Source of the DNA: Campylobacter majalis
Lineage (GTDB): Bacteria > Campylobacterota > Campylobacteria > Campylobacterales > Campylobacteraceae
Assembly: GCF_905120465.1 (NCBI RefSeq)
Contig: NZ_CAJHOF010000012.1
Location: forward strand, 1-55,305
Reading direction: 5' to 3'
DNA length: 55,305 bases
The translations under genes were made by a program, and so were the position numbers. Under the pieces are notes generated by a model. It was not told the DNA's origin. It ran no database searches and saw nothing but the letters and a program-made list of their open reading frames with translations. The first letter of the stretch is position 1. Each line of letters begins with the position of its first letter. Shown here one piece after another: positions 44,248-53,678 of the stretch.

Positions 44248-45021
44248 ATGAGAGTAGGGGTCTTTGACTCAGGATTTGGTGGACTAAGTGTATTAAATGC
44301 AGCACTAAAACGCTTTAGTGGAGTCGAGTTTGTCTATTATGCCGATACAAAAAATGTCCCATATGGCACCAAAAGCGTAGATGAGATAACCGCATTAAGC
44401 ATAAATGCTTGTAAATACTTAATAAACAGTGGCTGTGAGATAATCATCGTCGCTTGCAATACGGCAACATCAGCTTGTATTAATGTGCTTAGAAATATGT
44501 TTAACGTGCCTATTGTAGGGATGGAGCCAGCTATAAAAATTGCTTTAAATAAATTTGATAAAAAGACAATTCTAATCGCAACACCAGCCACAATAAACGG
44601 CGAAAAATTAAAAAAACTAATATCAAAATTAAATGCAAATGATAATATTTGGCTACTTGCCTTGCCCAAGCTTGTTAGTATGGCGGAGAATTTAGATTTT
44701 AGTAGTTCAAAAGAGTATTTAAAAGGCGAGTTTTCTGAGATTTGTTTTGATGATTTTAGCTCACTCGTGCTTGGTTGTACTCATTTTAATTATTTTAAAG
44801 ATAGCTTAAGAGAAATTTTGCCATCTCATATTAGCTTTATAGATGGTATAGATGGAACATTAAATAGATTAAAATCACTGTGTAATGATGAAATTATGCA
44901 CTATGAAAAACAAAATAAAATAGAGTATGTTTGTTCTGGAAATTTGATACAAGATAAAATAGAGCTTAATAAAATTTCAACACTCTTAGCTAGGCTAGAT
45001 AAGATGGAATATGTAAAATAA
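44248..45021 (+). CDS. murI: Glutamate racemase
   Basis: The enzyme interconverts L- and D-glutamate for peptidoglycan. It has the motifs VGVFDSGFGGLSVLNA, EIIIVACNTATSACINV (catalytic cysteine) and SSLVLGCTHFNYF (second cysteine). I place the start at ATG 44248 because AGGAG lies directly upstream and the N-terminus then matches the family; an in-frame upstream start at 44233 lacks this. Length (257 residues) is normal. Confidence 0.93.
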   Translation: MRVGVFDSGFGGLSVLNAALKRFSGVEFVYYADTKNVPYGTKSVDEITALSINACKYLINSGCEIIIVACNTATSACINVLRNMFNVPIVGMEPAIKIALNKFDKKTILIATPATINGEKLKKLISKLNANDNIWLLALPKLVSMAENLDFSSSKEYLKGEFSEICFDDFSSLVLGCTHFNYFKDSLREILPSHISFIDGIDGTLNRLKSLCNDEIMHYEKQNKIEYVCSGNLIQDKIELNKISTLLARLDKMEYVK

Positions 45022-45025
45022 TTTA

Positions 45026-45071
45026 TAAAATTTTATGTATTTATTTTCATATTTTGATACATAAAATTTTA
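45026..45071 (+). terminator. Perfect 15-bp hairpin between murI and the permease gene
   Basis: The arms 45026-45040 and 45057-45071 (TAAAATTTTATGTAT and its reverse complement) pair perfectly around a 16-base loop. It may terminate murI or control the next gene, whose start at 45093 is 21 bases beyond. Confidence 0.55.
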
Positions 45072-45092
45072 CGTAATTTAAAAAGGTTAAAG

Positions 45093-45872
45093 ATGGAATT
45101 TGAAATATATGCTTATGCTATTGTGATTGTAGCTGCGTTTTTTGGGGGATTTGTAGATGCGATTGCTGGAGGCGGGGGATTGATAACGGTTCCCGCCTTG
45201 CTTGCTGTTGGTATACCACCGCACGTTGCATTAGCAACAAATAAGCTTCAGGGTAGTTTTGGGACGTTTGCTGCGATGATTAACTTTTATAAAAAGGGTA
45301 TGATTGATTTTAAAAAGATAGGCGTGGGGATACTTTTTACATTTATTGGGGCTTGTATTGGAACTGTTTTGATACTTTATTTGGATGCTGAAATTTTACG
45401 AATTATCATACCTTTTTGCTTGATTGCTATATTTGTTTATACTCTTTTTGCAAAAAAAATAGGTGAAGAAGATAGGGCTGCTAGAATGAGCTCAAAGCTA
45501 TTTTATGTATTATTTGGGCTTGGACTTGGCTTTTATGATGGTTTTTTTGGCCCTGGTGCTGGATCGTTTTGGACTTTTGCACTTGTTGCCTTGCTTGGAC
45601 TAAACATGAAAAAAGCTGTTGCAAACACAAAAGCATTAAATTTTACAAGCAACTTTGTAAGTTTATGTGTATTTATTGTTGGCGGACAGATATTGTGGGT
45701 GGTTGGCATACTTATGGGGTTGGCACAAATTGCTGGTGCTTGGGTTGGTTCAAATTTGGTTGTAAAAAAAGAGGTTAAATTTATAAGAATAATGTTTTTG
45801 TGTGTAGTTGGTGCGACTATTGTTAAACTTGTGTATGATTATTTTGGTTTGCACTTTAAAGACATTTTTTAA
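45093..45872 (+). CDS. TSUP/TauE-SafE-family permease (YfcA-like)
   Basis: A 259-residue membrane protein with eight predicted helices. The first pair holds GGFVDAIAGGGGLITVPAL, and a second copy of the signature is GFYDGFFGPGAGSFWTFALV. These are the two repeats of the sulfite/organosulfonate exporter family. Substrate is unknown; members move sulfur compounds or organic anions. I prefer ATG 45093, preceded by AAAAGG, over the upstream in-frame start at 45054, which falls within the hairpin. Confidence 0.88.
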   Translation: MEFEIYAYAIVIVAAFFGGFVDAIAGGGGLITVPALLAVGIPPHVALATNKLQGSFGTFAAMINFYKKGMIDFKKIGVGILFTFIGACIGTVLILYLDAEILRIIIPFCLIAIFVYTLFAKKIGEEDRAARMSSKLFYVLFGLGLGFYDGFFGPGAGSFWTFALVALLGLNMKKAVANTKALNFTSNFVSLCVFIVGGQILWVVGILMGLAQIAGAWVGSNLVVKKEVKFIRIMFLCVVGATIVKLVYDYFGLHFKDIF

Positions 45873-46442
45873 CTATGACTTTGTTTTGATTTAATCAAAT
45901 TTGTTAGAATTTTCTTTTGTATAAATTTATATCTTTTGGACGCAAGATAACATTGTTTGGTTTTCTACTTTGCTTTGATAAGAGCTACTTTGCTTCATTT
46001 ATGTTTTGAAAAACTACTTGTGATATGCCTATAATTTCACCCCCACTTAACCCCAACCATACTCTCTTATAATTTAAGTAAAATTTCATATAGATTTTCT
46101 TTGTTATTAAACCAAATTTACACTCTTTTAACTTCACTTTGTTTGTTGCTTTATAACAAAAGTGTAATATAAAATTATCTTTTTTTCTACTTCGCTTCGC
46201 TCGTAGCTTTTCAAGAACTACTTCGCTTTGTTTATAGATTTACAAGAAATGATTTTAAATTTATCTAACCTTGTTTGACAAAATTTGTTTATATGATTTT
46301 TGCTATTTGCTTCTTTTAGGTTAAAATTTATTTTTGCAGTGCTTAATATAATAATAAGCCTTATTTGTTTTAGAAATTCTTTAACGAATTAAATACTTGT
46401 TTTTATCTATAACATTGCAGTTTAAAGATTGTTTTTTTTGGA

Positions 46443-46450
46443 GGGGGGGG
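46443..46450 (+). repeat. Intergenic G8 tract
   Basis: Eight G follow TTTTTTTTGGA in an otherwise AT-rich non-coding region. Such tracts are rare by chance here and are usually found in phase-variable genes or promoters. No intact gene lies near it, so it may mark a lost phase-variable gene. Confidence 0.7.
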
Positions 46451-47177
46451 TAAGAAATCACAAAATTTTCTTTGAAATTTAGGTAATAAATACATTTGTT
46501 TTTATTGACACAATAATAAATTCTTATGCTTTAGTGCTTTTTAAGAAAATGCCTTTAAATTTGCTTTAATGTATTTACAAAATACTCAAAAATATTCATA
46601 TCATTGCATGGTTAAATAGTGAGCGAAGTAGAAACTCATTTTGCAACAACATAAAAAGATTTGCTTTGTTTGCAACTATTAACAAGACAAAGCAAATACT
46701 AATCATCTGCATAAAATGTATTTTTTAAAAGATATTAAACTTTATAAAAAATCATTTGATTTGCTTTATTATCGCTTTGTGATGATTTTTACTCGTAATT
46801 TTTGTTAATCTTGCTACAAATTAACATTACTCTTTATTTAAAAGCCATGAGTGCAGCATTATCATTACTAGTTTTTATGCATATAAACACTAAAACACCG
46901 ACTTGTCTAAATGTTTTTTATCGTGTAAATCTTTATTGTTTTTAAAACAATGCTAAACGAGCATAGTGCTTGTGCGAAGTTATATTTTTAAACTAATTAT
47001 AAAACTTTTTTGCGGTCTATTTTAGGCTCATTTTGACGATTATTGCAATAGTTTTGTTGTTAAATTGTTTGTATTTTGCAGATTTTTAATATGCTTAAGT
47101 TTGTTATAATGACCGTGAAATAATATTTTAGTATGCTAATTTTAGCAGTTTTTTAGTAAAGATATAAAAGCTATTTA

Positions 47178-47227
47178 ATGTCAAATTCTAACAAATTTTT
47201 AGATTTATTTGCCTAAGAATTTGACAT
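47178..47227 (-). terminator. Hairpin downstream of the Sel1 operon
   Basis: ATGTCAAATTCT (47178-47189) and AGAATTTGACAT (47216-47227) form a perfect 12-bp stem with a 26-base loop, about 40 bases after the end of the Sel1-repeat gene. It is probably its terminator. Confidence 0.55.
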
Positions 47228-47267
47228 CATAATTTATGGTTTGTTTTGCAAATCCAATTTGATAATT

Positions 47268-47783
47268 TTATTTACTGTTTTTTATATTTTCGTATGCTTT
47301 ACATGCGATTTCGTTACCCATTTTGCATGATTTTTGACTTAATTTTTTTGCTTTTTGTAAATCTTTTTTGACACCATTTCCATCAAAATATGCCACTGCT
47401 AATGCAAGACATGCCTTGTCGTCTCCTAAATCACATGCATGATTGAATTGCTCGTTTGCTTTTTTTACATCACCATTTTGTTGCCAAATAATTGCTAATT
47501 CGCTACATGCATATGGTAGTTTGCCATCACAGGCTATTTGGTAGTATTTTATGGCGTTTGCTTCGCTTTGTATGACACCTCTACCATCAAGGTAAAATTT
47601 TGCTAGGTTATAACAATTATACAAATGACCCTTTTCACAGCTTTCTTTAAAAATTGCAGCTGATTTGTCATACTCATTTTCTAATATACTCTCTCCACTT
47701 GGCTTAACACCTCCAGTATAAGCCTCGCTACCGCCAGCCATTAAAGCACAACATGCTACTAGCATAATTAGTAATTTTTTCAT
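47268..47783 (-). CDS. Sel1-repeat, cysteine-rich exported protein (Hcp-like)
   Basis: A 171-residue exported protein with a signal (LLIMLVACCALMAGG). About three to four Sel1/TPR-like repeats carry paired cysteines: CEKGHLYNCYNLAKFYLDGR, CDGKLPYACSELAI, CDLGDDKACLALAVAYFDGN and CKMGNEIACKAYE. The pattern matches Helicobacter cysteine-rich proteins with disulfide-closed repeats, which bind or modify wall components. The early ACC could also serve as a lipobox, so lipidation is undecided. It overlaps the NUDIX gene by four bases. Confidence 0.85.
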   Translation of the reverse strand: MKKLLIMLVACCALMAGGSEAYTGGVKPSGESILENEYDKSAAIFKESCEKGHLYNCYNLAKFYLDGRGVIQSEANAIKYYQIACDGKLPYACSELAIIWQQNGDVKKANEQFNHACDLGDDKACLALAVAYFDGNGVKKDLQKAKKLSQKSCKMGNEIACKAYENIKNSK

Positions 47784-48382
47784 TTTTTATCCTTTAAATT
47801 TCCAAATTTTTCTTGCCACCAAAGATGAGCATACATAAATCCAAAGCCTTTTACTTTACTTTCGTCATATGCAAACTCATGCATTTTTGCCCGCTCTATA
47901 AATACAAGCTCTATTGCTTCTTCGGCCACGCCTCCTCCGTCATTTACTCTCATACTCTCATCAATACAGGCATAAAACATCGTTTGTGTGCCACCACCAA
48001 AACCAAAAGCGGTATAGCACATGGTTATTTTTTCGATTGCATCTATCTCATAGCCAACCTCTTCAAGCACCTCTTCACGTATAGTTTGCTCCTCGCTTAA
48101 ACCCTTATCCATCAATCCAGCACAAAGCTCATAAGTAAAGCCTTGTTCATCGCTTTTATAGCCTAAATTTTCTTGAGAATACCATACTGCTGGACGAAAT
48201 TGTTTAACAAATAAAAATGCATCTTTTTCTTTGTGATATAGCATGATGGATACGCTATTGTGAACCTTTACGCAATCCCATATGCGACGTTTGCCATTTT
48301 GCATAAATTCCATTCTAAATGGTTTAACATAATCAGATTTACCCATTGGTAAAATTTTTAAATCAGTTACAGTAATATCCAT
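47780..48382 (-). CDS. NUDIX hydrolase (nucleotide-sugar pyrophosphatase type)
   Basis: A 200-residue NUDIX enzyme. The NUDIX box is visible as GLMDKGLSEEQTIREEVLEE with VGYE. The N-terminal KVHNSVSIMLYHKEKDAFLF and FVKQFRPAVWYS resemble ADP-ribose/UDP-sugar pyrophosphatases (NUDT5/NUDT14-like). It cleaves a nucleoside diphosphate linked to a sugar. It overlaps mgtE by 16 bases and the Sel1 gene by four. Confidence 0.85.
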   Translation of the reverse strand: MDITVTDLKILPMGKSDYVKPFRMEFMQNGKRRIWDCVKVHNSVSIMLYHKEKDAFLFVKQFRPAVWYSQENLGYKSDEQGFTYELCAGLMDKGLSEEQTIREEVLEEVGYEIDAIEKITMCYTAFGFGGGTQTMFYACIDESMRVNDGGGVAEEAIELVFIERAKMHEFAYDESKVKGFGFMYAHLWWQEKFGNLKDKK

Positions 48383-49737
48383 TTTGCAAGTCCTAAAAAG
48401 CTAAAAAAGCCGATACAATCGGTAAATGTTGTAAGCAATACGGCTGAGCCAACTGCAGGGTCAATATTTAGTCGCTTTAAACTAAGAGGTATGATTGTGC
48501 CAAACAAACCAGCCAAGCTAAGATTTATAAGCATACTTAGTGCAATAACGACACCCAAAAGTGCCTTATCAAACCATATCCATGCGACTATGCCCATTAA
48601 TAGCCCAAAAATTGCACCATTTATTAATGAAATTCCAACTTCGCGTTTTAAAACATGTTTAGCATCTTTAAATTCAATTTCTCCAAGCGTAAGGCGTCTA
48701 ACTGTAACTGTAAGAGCTTGTGTGCCAGTGTTTCCGCCCATTGAGGCAACGATTGGCATTAATACAGCAAGTGCTACATATGAAGCTATAGTATCATCAA
48801 AAATACCAATAATCGATGAACTAATAATTGCTGTAAATAAATTTATAAATAGCCAAACCGCACGTGCTTTACCTGCTTTTATAAGCGTTTCGTCTTCTTC
48901 GGCTTCGTCATTTACACCAGCTAGATTATAAATTTGCTCAGTTGCACTCTCTTCGATAAAATCATGTATGTCATCTGCCGTAATACGTCCTAGCAACACG
49001 CCCTTACTATCAACTACTGCTATTACGTTTAAGTCATAATCTTTTACTCTATCGGCTACATCTGTTATGTTTTCGCTATCTAAAGCCGTATATGGTTCAT
49101 ATTTATCACTACCGTTTATAAGTTCGCTAAGTGTTTTTGAAAAATCAAATAATATTAGCTCTTCAAGTGCGATAGCATGTTCTAAAACTCGGTCTTGATT
49201 TACGATAAATAGCTGAGAGATATTTTCTAACTCTCCTTCTGCTTTTAATTGCCTTAATCTTGCTATAGCATCACCTAGCTTTTCGTTGGCAAACGCCGAA
49301 AAAAGCTCTGTTTGCATATATGCACCAGCCTCATTGTCATTATAGCTTTGTAGTCGTAAGATGTCTGCTTTATCTTCTTCGTCTAGCTCATCAAAAAGTT
49401 CGCGTGCCTTATCTTCATCTATTTCTTCAATGTATTGAAGCAAATCTGTAGCGTCATCACTTTCAAGCTCTTCTAATGCTTCTACTATTTTTTCGGATGG
49501 CACATTTTCTATGACATCTTTTAGCATACTTTCAGGAAGTTCAATTGCAACATCGCCAAGCGTTTGAGGATCTATTTTATTTAGGTATTTGGTAAATAAC
49601 TCTTCGTCATGGTATTTTAGAGTTTTTAGATGTTGAGCGATATCATATGCACTTAAATCCATCTCATTACTATCATCTATGTGCTGATCCAAAATTTCTT
49701 GTGCGTTTTGTAGCTCTTCATTCATGCTAAAACTCAA
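48367..49737 (-). CDS. mgtE: Magnesium transporter MgtE
   Basis: A 456-residue Mg2+ channel. The N domain (about residues 30-140) is acidic, with EDKADILRLQSYNDNEAGAY. A CBS pair follows (VLEHAIALEELILFDFSKTL, VIAVVDSKGVLLGRITADDI). Five C-terminal helices include PIVASMGGNTGTQALTVTVR, the pore signature. The N and CBS domains close the pore at high magnesium. It overlaps pgp3 upstream by 11 bases and the NUDIX gene downstream by 16, in one operon. Confidence 0.95.
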   Translation of the reverse strand: MSFSMNEELQNAQEILDQHIDDSNEMDLSAYDIAQHLKTLKYHDEELFTKYLNKIDPQTLGDVAIELPESMLKDVIENVPSEKIVEALEELESDDATDLLQYIEEIDEDKARELFDELDEEDKADILRLQSYNDNEAGAYMQTELFSAFANEKLGDAIARLRQLKAEGELENISQLFIVNQDRVLEHAIALEELILFDFSKTLSELINGSDKYEPYTALDSENITDVADRVKDYDLNVIAVVDSKGVLLGRITADDIHDFIEESATEQIYNLAGVNDEAEEDETLIKAGKARAVWLFINLFTAIISSSIIGIFDDTIASYVALAVLMPIVASMGGNTGTQALTVTVRRLTLGEIEFKDAKHVLKREVGISLINGAIFGLLMGIVAWIWFDKALLGVVIALSMLINLSLAGLFGTIIPLSLKRLNIDPAVGSAVLLTTFTDCIGFFSFLGLAKWILL

Positions 49738-50893
49738 TCACATTCTGAAAATTTTCATATTTTTCTGTTGTTAAATTTTCTTTTGTATATTTTTTATACT
49801 CTTTTGTGTATTTATCAACTATTGCTTTAAATTTACTTGCGTTTTTGTTTTCAGTTGCTACTTTTACAGATTTCATCATATTTTCTGGATTGACTGGTTT
49901 ATCGCCTATGTAAAATCCAAAATGCAAATGAGGACCAGTGCTAACGCCAGTGCTTCCAACATATCCTATTAGTGTGCCTTGTTTTACTTTTTGACCTGTT
50001 TTTAGACCTTTTGCAAAGCCGTTTAAGTGTGCATATAGTGTTTCGTATCCATTTTGATGTGATAATATTATGGTTTTTCCATAGCCATTTTTTGTCCCTA
50101 CAAATTTTACAGAACCATCACCTGAAGCCTTTACTGGCGTTCCTCTTGGTGCTCCATAATCAACGCCAAGATGTGCCCTGTATCTTTTATATACTGGATG
50201 CCATCTTTTTAATGTAAAACCAGAAGTTATGCGTGCATTTGGCAGTGGTCGCACGAAGCTTACGCGACGCTCTTCTTTACCTGATTTATTGTAGTATTTG
50301 TTTTCAAATTTATATGTTGTGTATGTTTTGCCTTGGGTTTGAAGCATTGCAGAGTGCAATTCTGGTGTTCCAAATGGCATTCCCATGCGAAATTTTTGTG
50401 TGTAAAAAATAGTTACTCTATCGCCTTTTTGAATGCGTTTGTAGTTAATATTTTGATTTTTAAATGCTGTTTTAAAAGCATTGGCAAGTGCATTTGATAC
50501 ATAGCTTGTTATATCTTCTGAAATAGATTTTGTTATCTCGATATTTAGCACTAGATCTTTTGTTTGATACGATATAGGCACAAAATCAAGCTGGTAATTA
50601 TTGTCGCCATCTTTAAATATATGTATTTGTAATTCATCATTTACTGGAATTAGAATTTGTAAAATTTCATCATTTTCTTTAAAAATGTGAAATTTTAATC
50701 CAGCCGATATTTCTGCCACAGACTCTTTGTCTTCGTTTGTTAGATTGTAATAAAGTGATGATGGTAAGGAGTTTTGACCCAAAAATGACAAAAACGTCAT
50801 CCCTTGTGACCATCTTAGTTCATCTACACTTGCTTTAATTGCAAACAAATTAACAACAGTAAGTGCAACAGCAAGTAGAATTTTAATCATCAT
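49727..50893 (-). CDS. pgp3: Csd3/Pgp3-type M23 peptidoglycan peptidase
   Basis: A 388-residue exported peptidase. The signal peptide is ILLAVALTVVNLFAIKA. The N-terminal half matches HdpA/Csd3, including KGDRVTIFYTQKFRMGMPFG. The LytM/M23 domain has zinc motifs HLGVDYGAPRGTPVKASGDG and GVSTGPHLHFGFYIG. In Helicobacter and C. jejuni these trim crosslinks and set helical cell shape. It is the first gene of the operon with mgtE; the pairing of shape and Mg transport is of unknown meaning. Confidence 0.88.
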   Translation of the reverse strand: MMIKILLAVALTVVNLFAIKASVDELRWSQGMTFLSFLGQNSLPSSLYYNLTNEDKESVAEISAGLKFHIFKENDEILQILIPVNDELQIHIFKDGDNNYQLDFVPISYQTKDLVLNIEITKSISEDITSYVSNALANAFKTAFKNQNINYKRIQKGDRVTIFYTQKFRMGMPFGTPELHSAMLQTQGKTYTTYKFENKYYNKSGKEERRVSFVRPLPNARITSGFTLKRWHPVYKRYRAHLGVDYGAPRGTPVKASGDGSVKFVGTKNGYGKTIILSHQNGYETLYAHLNGFAKGLKTGQKVKQGTLIGYVGSTGVSTGPHLHFGFYIGDKPVNPENMMKSVKVATENKNASKFKAIVDKYTKEYKKYTKENLTTEKYENFQNVIEF

Positions 50894-51000
50894 TATCCCT
50901 TCGTTAAATCCGTAATGTTACTAAAAAAATCTTTAAATTATGCAAAAAATAAAGCAATTTAGGCTATAATCTGCAAAAATTTTCACAAAAGGATATAAAA

Positions 51001-51720
51001 TTGAAAAAAATATTGCTTAGTTTTGTATTTGCTCTAAATTTACTTTATGGAGTTAATTTAAATTTTAAAGAGTATAAAACACCCATTATTGATGTAGAAG
51101 ATGATGGCACGGCTACTATCGTAGATGCACCAGATATTGTTGTTGGTTCAAGCGGCGTTGTTGTACATAAATTTAGTTCAAATGACAGCTCTATTATTGC
51201 ACGTGTGAGTGTGCTGGAAAAAAATAAAGGCTTTGCTAAAATTAGATTTGAAGTATTTGATTCACTAGAGCAAAAGGCTCTGCCTTTGCCTGGAATTGCA
51301 CCTAAAAGTGGAGATTATGTCATACTAAACTTCTTATATTCTCGTGCTGTAATAGTCGTGCCTAATAAGGAAATTTTCGATGAAATTACAAATGCTTTTA
51401 GTGGAATTACGTTTATCCATCCAGATATTGTTGGTGCGTATTTAAGTTATGAGTATAAGCCAAATCCTAGTCGCGATGATTTTAGAAAAATGTGTTCAAA
51501 GAGTGCCGCTGGACTTATTTTTATAGCGATGAATAATCGTGGTGTTTTTGCGGATTGCCAAAGCTTTAAAGTTATTAAAGAGTTTCAAACTGGTGAAGTT
51601 GAGTATTATCAACTACCATTTTACACACGTGTTAGGGATATAGATACGATATTTTTTAAATTAGATAGTGCTCACATAAACAACTATGACGCACATTATG
51701 AAAGATTACTAGAAGAGTGA
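51001..51720 (+). CDS. Plasminogen-binding-protein PgbA N-terminal domain protein
   Basis: A 239-residue exported protein. The signal is ILLSFVFALNLLYGVN. The domain with VVGSSGVVVHKFSSNDSSII, KALPLPGIAPKSGDYVILNF and SYEYKPNPSRDDFRKMCSKS matches the PgbA N-terminal family found in Helicobacter and Campylobacter. It lacks the long lysine-rich C-terminal part that binds plasminogen in H. pylori. The start is TTG 51001, eight bases after AAAGGA. It is divergent from pgp3. Confidence 0.82.
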   Translation: MKKILLSFVFALNLLYGVNLNFKEYKTPIIDVEDDGTATIVDAPDIVVGSSGVVVHKFSSNDSSIIARVSVLEKNKGFAKIRFEVFDSLEQKALPLPGIAPKSGDYVILNFLYSRAVIVVPNKEIFDEITNAFSGITFIHPDIVGAYLSYEYKPNPSRDDFRKMCSKSAAGLIFIAMNNRGVFADCQSFKVIKEFQTGEVEYYQLPFYTRVRDIDTIFFKLDSAHINNYDAHYERLLEE

Positions 51721-51723
51721 CAT

Positions 51724-51756
51724 TAAAATTCTCAAGTGTTATGCTTGAGAATTTTA
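51724..51756. terminator. Bidirectional terminator
   Basis: AAAATTCTCAAG and CTTGAGAATTTT form a 12-bp perfect stem with loop TGTTATG. It sits between the convergent PgbA-like and YgbA-like genes, with T-runs on both strands. Confidence 0.9.
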
Positions 51757-51760
51757 TATT

Positions 51761-52111
51761 TTATCCAAAAAATAGTCTTTTTATTTTATTTAAACCTAGC
51801 TTCATGCCACTATATTTCATCATTTTTGCCATTTTTTTCCACATTGCTAGCTCATAACATGGATGCGGACATTTATGACAGCGTGGTTTTTCTATGTGCG
51901 GACATTGACTTAGGCGATAATAAGCGTGCTTTGCCATATCACTACACTCTTTACATAGATGAAAATTTACACTAACAACATTGTCTGTATCATTGTAGTC
52001 AATGCTTATATTTTCTGTATTTTTTTCTCTATCTTGATGCTTGTCATCGCAGTATATTTGAATAAATTTTGTAACAGTTGTAACTTCGTAATGAAATTTT
52101 TCATTTGTCAT
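51761..52111 (-). CDS. YgbA-type (nitrous oxide-stimulated promoter family) protein
   Basis: A 116-residue protein. The cysteine-rich part LCKECSDMAKHAYYRLSQCP, then RCHKCPHPCYELAMWKKMAK and MMKYSGMKLGL, matches YgbA-like proteins. E. coli YgbA is linked to nitrosative stress. Four CxxC-type cysteines may bind iron-sulfur or zinc. AAAGGAT precedes the start. The exact role is unknown. Confidence 0.88.
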   Translation of the reverse strand: MTNEKFHYEVTTVTKFIQIYCDDKHQDREKNTENISIDYNDTDNVVSVNFHLCKECSDMAKHAYYRLSQCPHIEKPRCHKCPHPCYELAMWKKMAKMMKYSGMKLGLNKIKRLFFG

Positions 52112-52421
52112 TTTAATCCTTTGCTAAAATATTATCAAAATTTTTAAGATTAATTCTTGTTTTATATCAATAAATTATAAATATAAATTTATGATAAAAC
52201 AAGCAATTTAGAAATAAATTTTAAATTTTTAAGAAAATTAAAAGCATTAAAATTTTAAAATTACCACAATTATTTAATAAAATTTTATTAATTTTAATTT
52301 TTAAGTTATAATATTTTATTATAATTGTGTCAGATGTAGTTGCCATTTTGTGGTCTGCGTTAAGTTTTGATTGTGTCGAAATTTAACAATTAACTAAATA
52401 TTAATACTTTAAGGATTTGCT
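52112..52421. other. Intergenic region with micro-ORF remnant copy C
   Basis: AT-rich, with no intact gene. At 52327-52386 a frame from GTG reads SDVVAILWSALSFDCVEI. Its DNA (TGTCAGATGTAGTTGCCATT, TTGTGG) aligns to the micro-ORF at 8581 with about 20 bases deleted. A TATAAT box precedes it. It is a decayed third copy of the unit seen at 8547 and 5691. Confidence 0.5.
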
Positions 52422-53657
52422 ATGAATAATTCAAAAATGAATAGCTTTGATCGACGTTGGATGTGGTCGCTATTTGGGACGGCGGTTGGTGCTGGAATAC
52501 TGTTTTTGCCTATACGTGCAGGAACTGGTGGCTTTTGGCCGATTGTTGTTATGTGTTGTTTGATATTTCCTATGACATGGCTTAGTCATAGAGCGTTGGC
52601 TAGATTTGTAAATTCTAGCTCAAAGCCAGGCTCAGATATTACAAAGGTTGTTGAAGAGCATTTTGGTTTTGGCTGGGGTTTTGCTGTTACGGTGCTTTAT
52701 TTTTTTGCGATATATCCGATATGTTTGGCTTACGGTGTTGGCATCACAAATGTTGTTGATTCATTTATAGTAAATCAGCTTGGATTAGATCAGGTAAATC
52801 GCTTAGTCCTTGCAGTTGTTATGGTTTCAGCTATGATGGCTGTTATGCTTTTAAGCGAAGAAAAGGTCACAAAAGTATGCGAAAGTTTAGTTTATCCGCT
52901 GTGTTTTATATTGTTAGCATTCTCATTATATCTTGTTCCAAATTGGAAGTTTGATGCTATCGCAAGTATGCCAAGTGCCAAAGATTTTGTTGTTGTGGTT
53001 TGGCTAACACTTCCTGTTTTGGTATTTGCATTTAATCACAGCCCAGCCGTTTCGACGTTTGCATTAAGTATAGAAAAAGAGTATGGTGAAAATAAAAATG
53101 CAAAGACAAATCAGATTGAATTTCACACATCAGCTGCACTTTTAAGCTTTGTTATGCTTTTTGTTTTTTCATGCATTATGTGCTTAGATAATGCCGATTT
53201 TGCCGCTGCTAGAGAGGCAAATATACCTATTTTGTCATATTTTGCAAATAAATTTGATAATCCAGTAATCACTTACGCTGGTCCAGCTGTTGCATTTTTG
53301 GCGATATTGTCATCGTTTTTTGGACACTATTACGGTGCTAGAGAAGGACTTAATGGCATCATTCGTAAAGCAAGCAAAAAAGATGGAGTACAAAGACTTA
53401 GCAATACAACAATTAACGCCATAACTACTATTTTTATGTATGTCACAATCATTGCTGTTGGTTATGTAAATCCAAGTATTTTAGGCTTTATCGAGGATTT
53501 AGGTGGTCCAATTATTGCTGCTATTTTATTTATCATGCCAATTGTTGCGATTTATACAGTGCCTTCAATGGCTAAGTTTAAAAATAAATTTACTGATATA
53601 TTTGTATTTGTTATGGGATCACTAACAATACTAAGTATTATCATAAAAATGCTTTGA
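52422..53657 (+). CDS. sdaC: Serine/threonine transporter SdaC
   Basis: A 411-residue amino-acid permease of the SdaC/HAAAP family with eleven predicted helices. The first signature is FGTAVGAGILFLPIRAGTGG. It has the characteristic PVLVFAFNHSPAVSTFALSI and FGHYYGAREGLNGII. It imports L-serine, a major carbon source for Campylobacter, and directly precedes sdaA. Confidence 0.93.
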   Translation: MNNSKMNSFDRRWMWSLFGTAVGAGILFLPIRAGTGGFWPIVVMCCLIFPMTWLSHRALARFVNSSSKPGSDITKVVEEHFGFGWGFAVTVLYFFAIYPICLAYGVGITNVVDSFIVNQLGLDQVNRLVLAVVMVSAMMAVMLLSEEKVTKVCESLVYPLCFILLAFSLYLVPNWKFDAIASMPSAKDFVVVVWLTLPVLVFAFNHSPAVSTFALSIEKEYGENKNAKTNQIEFHTSAALLSFVMLFVFSCIMCLDNADFAAAREANIPILSYFANKFDNPVITYAGPAVAFLAILSSFFGHYYGAREGLNGIIRKASKKDGVQRLSNTTINAITTIFMYVTIIAVGYVNPSILGFIEDLGGPIIAAILFIMPIVAIYTVPSMAKFKNKFTDIFVFVMGSLTILSIIIKML

Positions 53658-53678
53658 AATTTAAACTAAGGGTGCAAA

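Larger units (their letters stand above)
45873..47267. other. 1.4 kb gene-free stretch with poly-G tract and hairpins
   Basis: No coding sequence could be supported. The region contains repeated snippets such as CTACTTCGCTT (46190 and 46221 areas) and its inverse near 46620. A G8 tract lies at 46443-46450 next to a T8 run. Hairpins occur at 46659-46697 (ATTTGCTTTGT/ACAAAGCAAAT) and 46747-46790 (AAAAATCAT/ATGATTTTT). It could be a decayed gene, a regulatory or ncRNA region, or both. No tRNA was found. Confidence 0.6.

Noticed and set aside
46181-46240. CRISPR-like spacing of CTACTTCGCTT snippets
   Set aside because: The copies are few, unevenly spaced and imperfect, and no cas gene is present.
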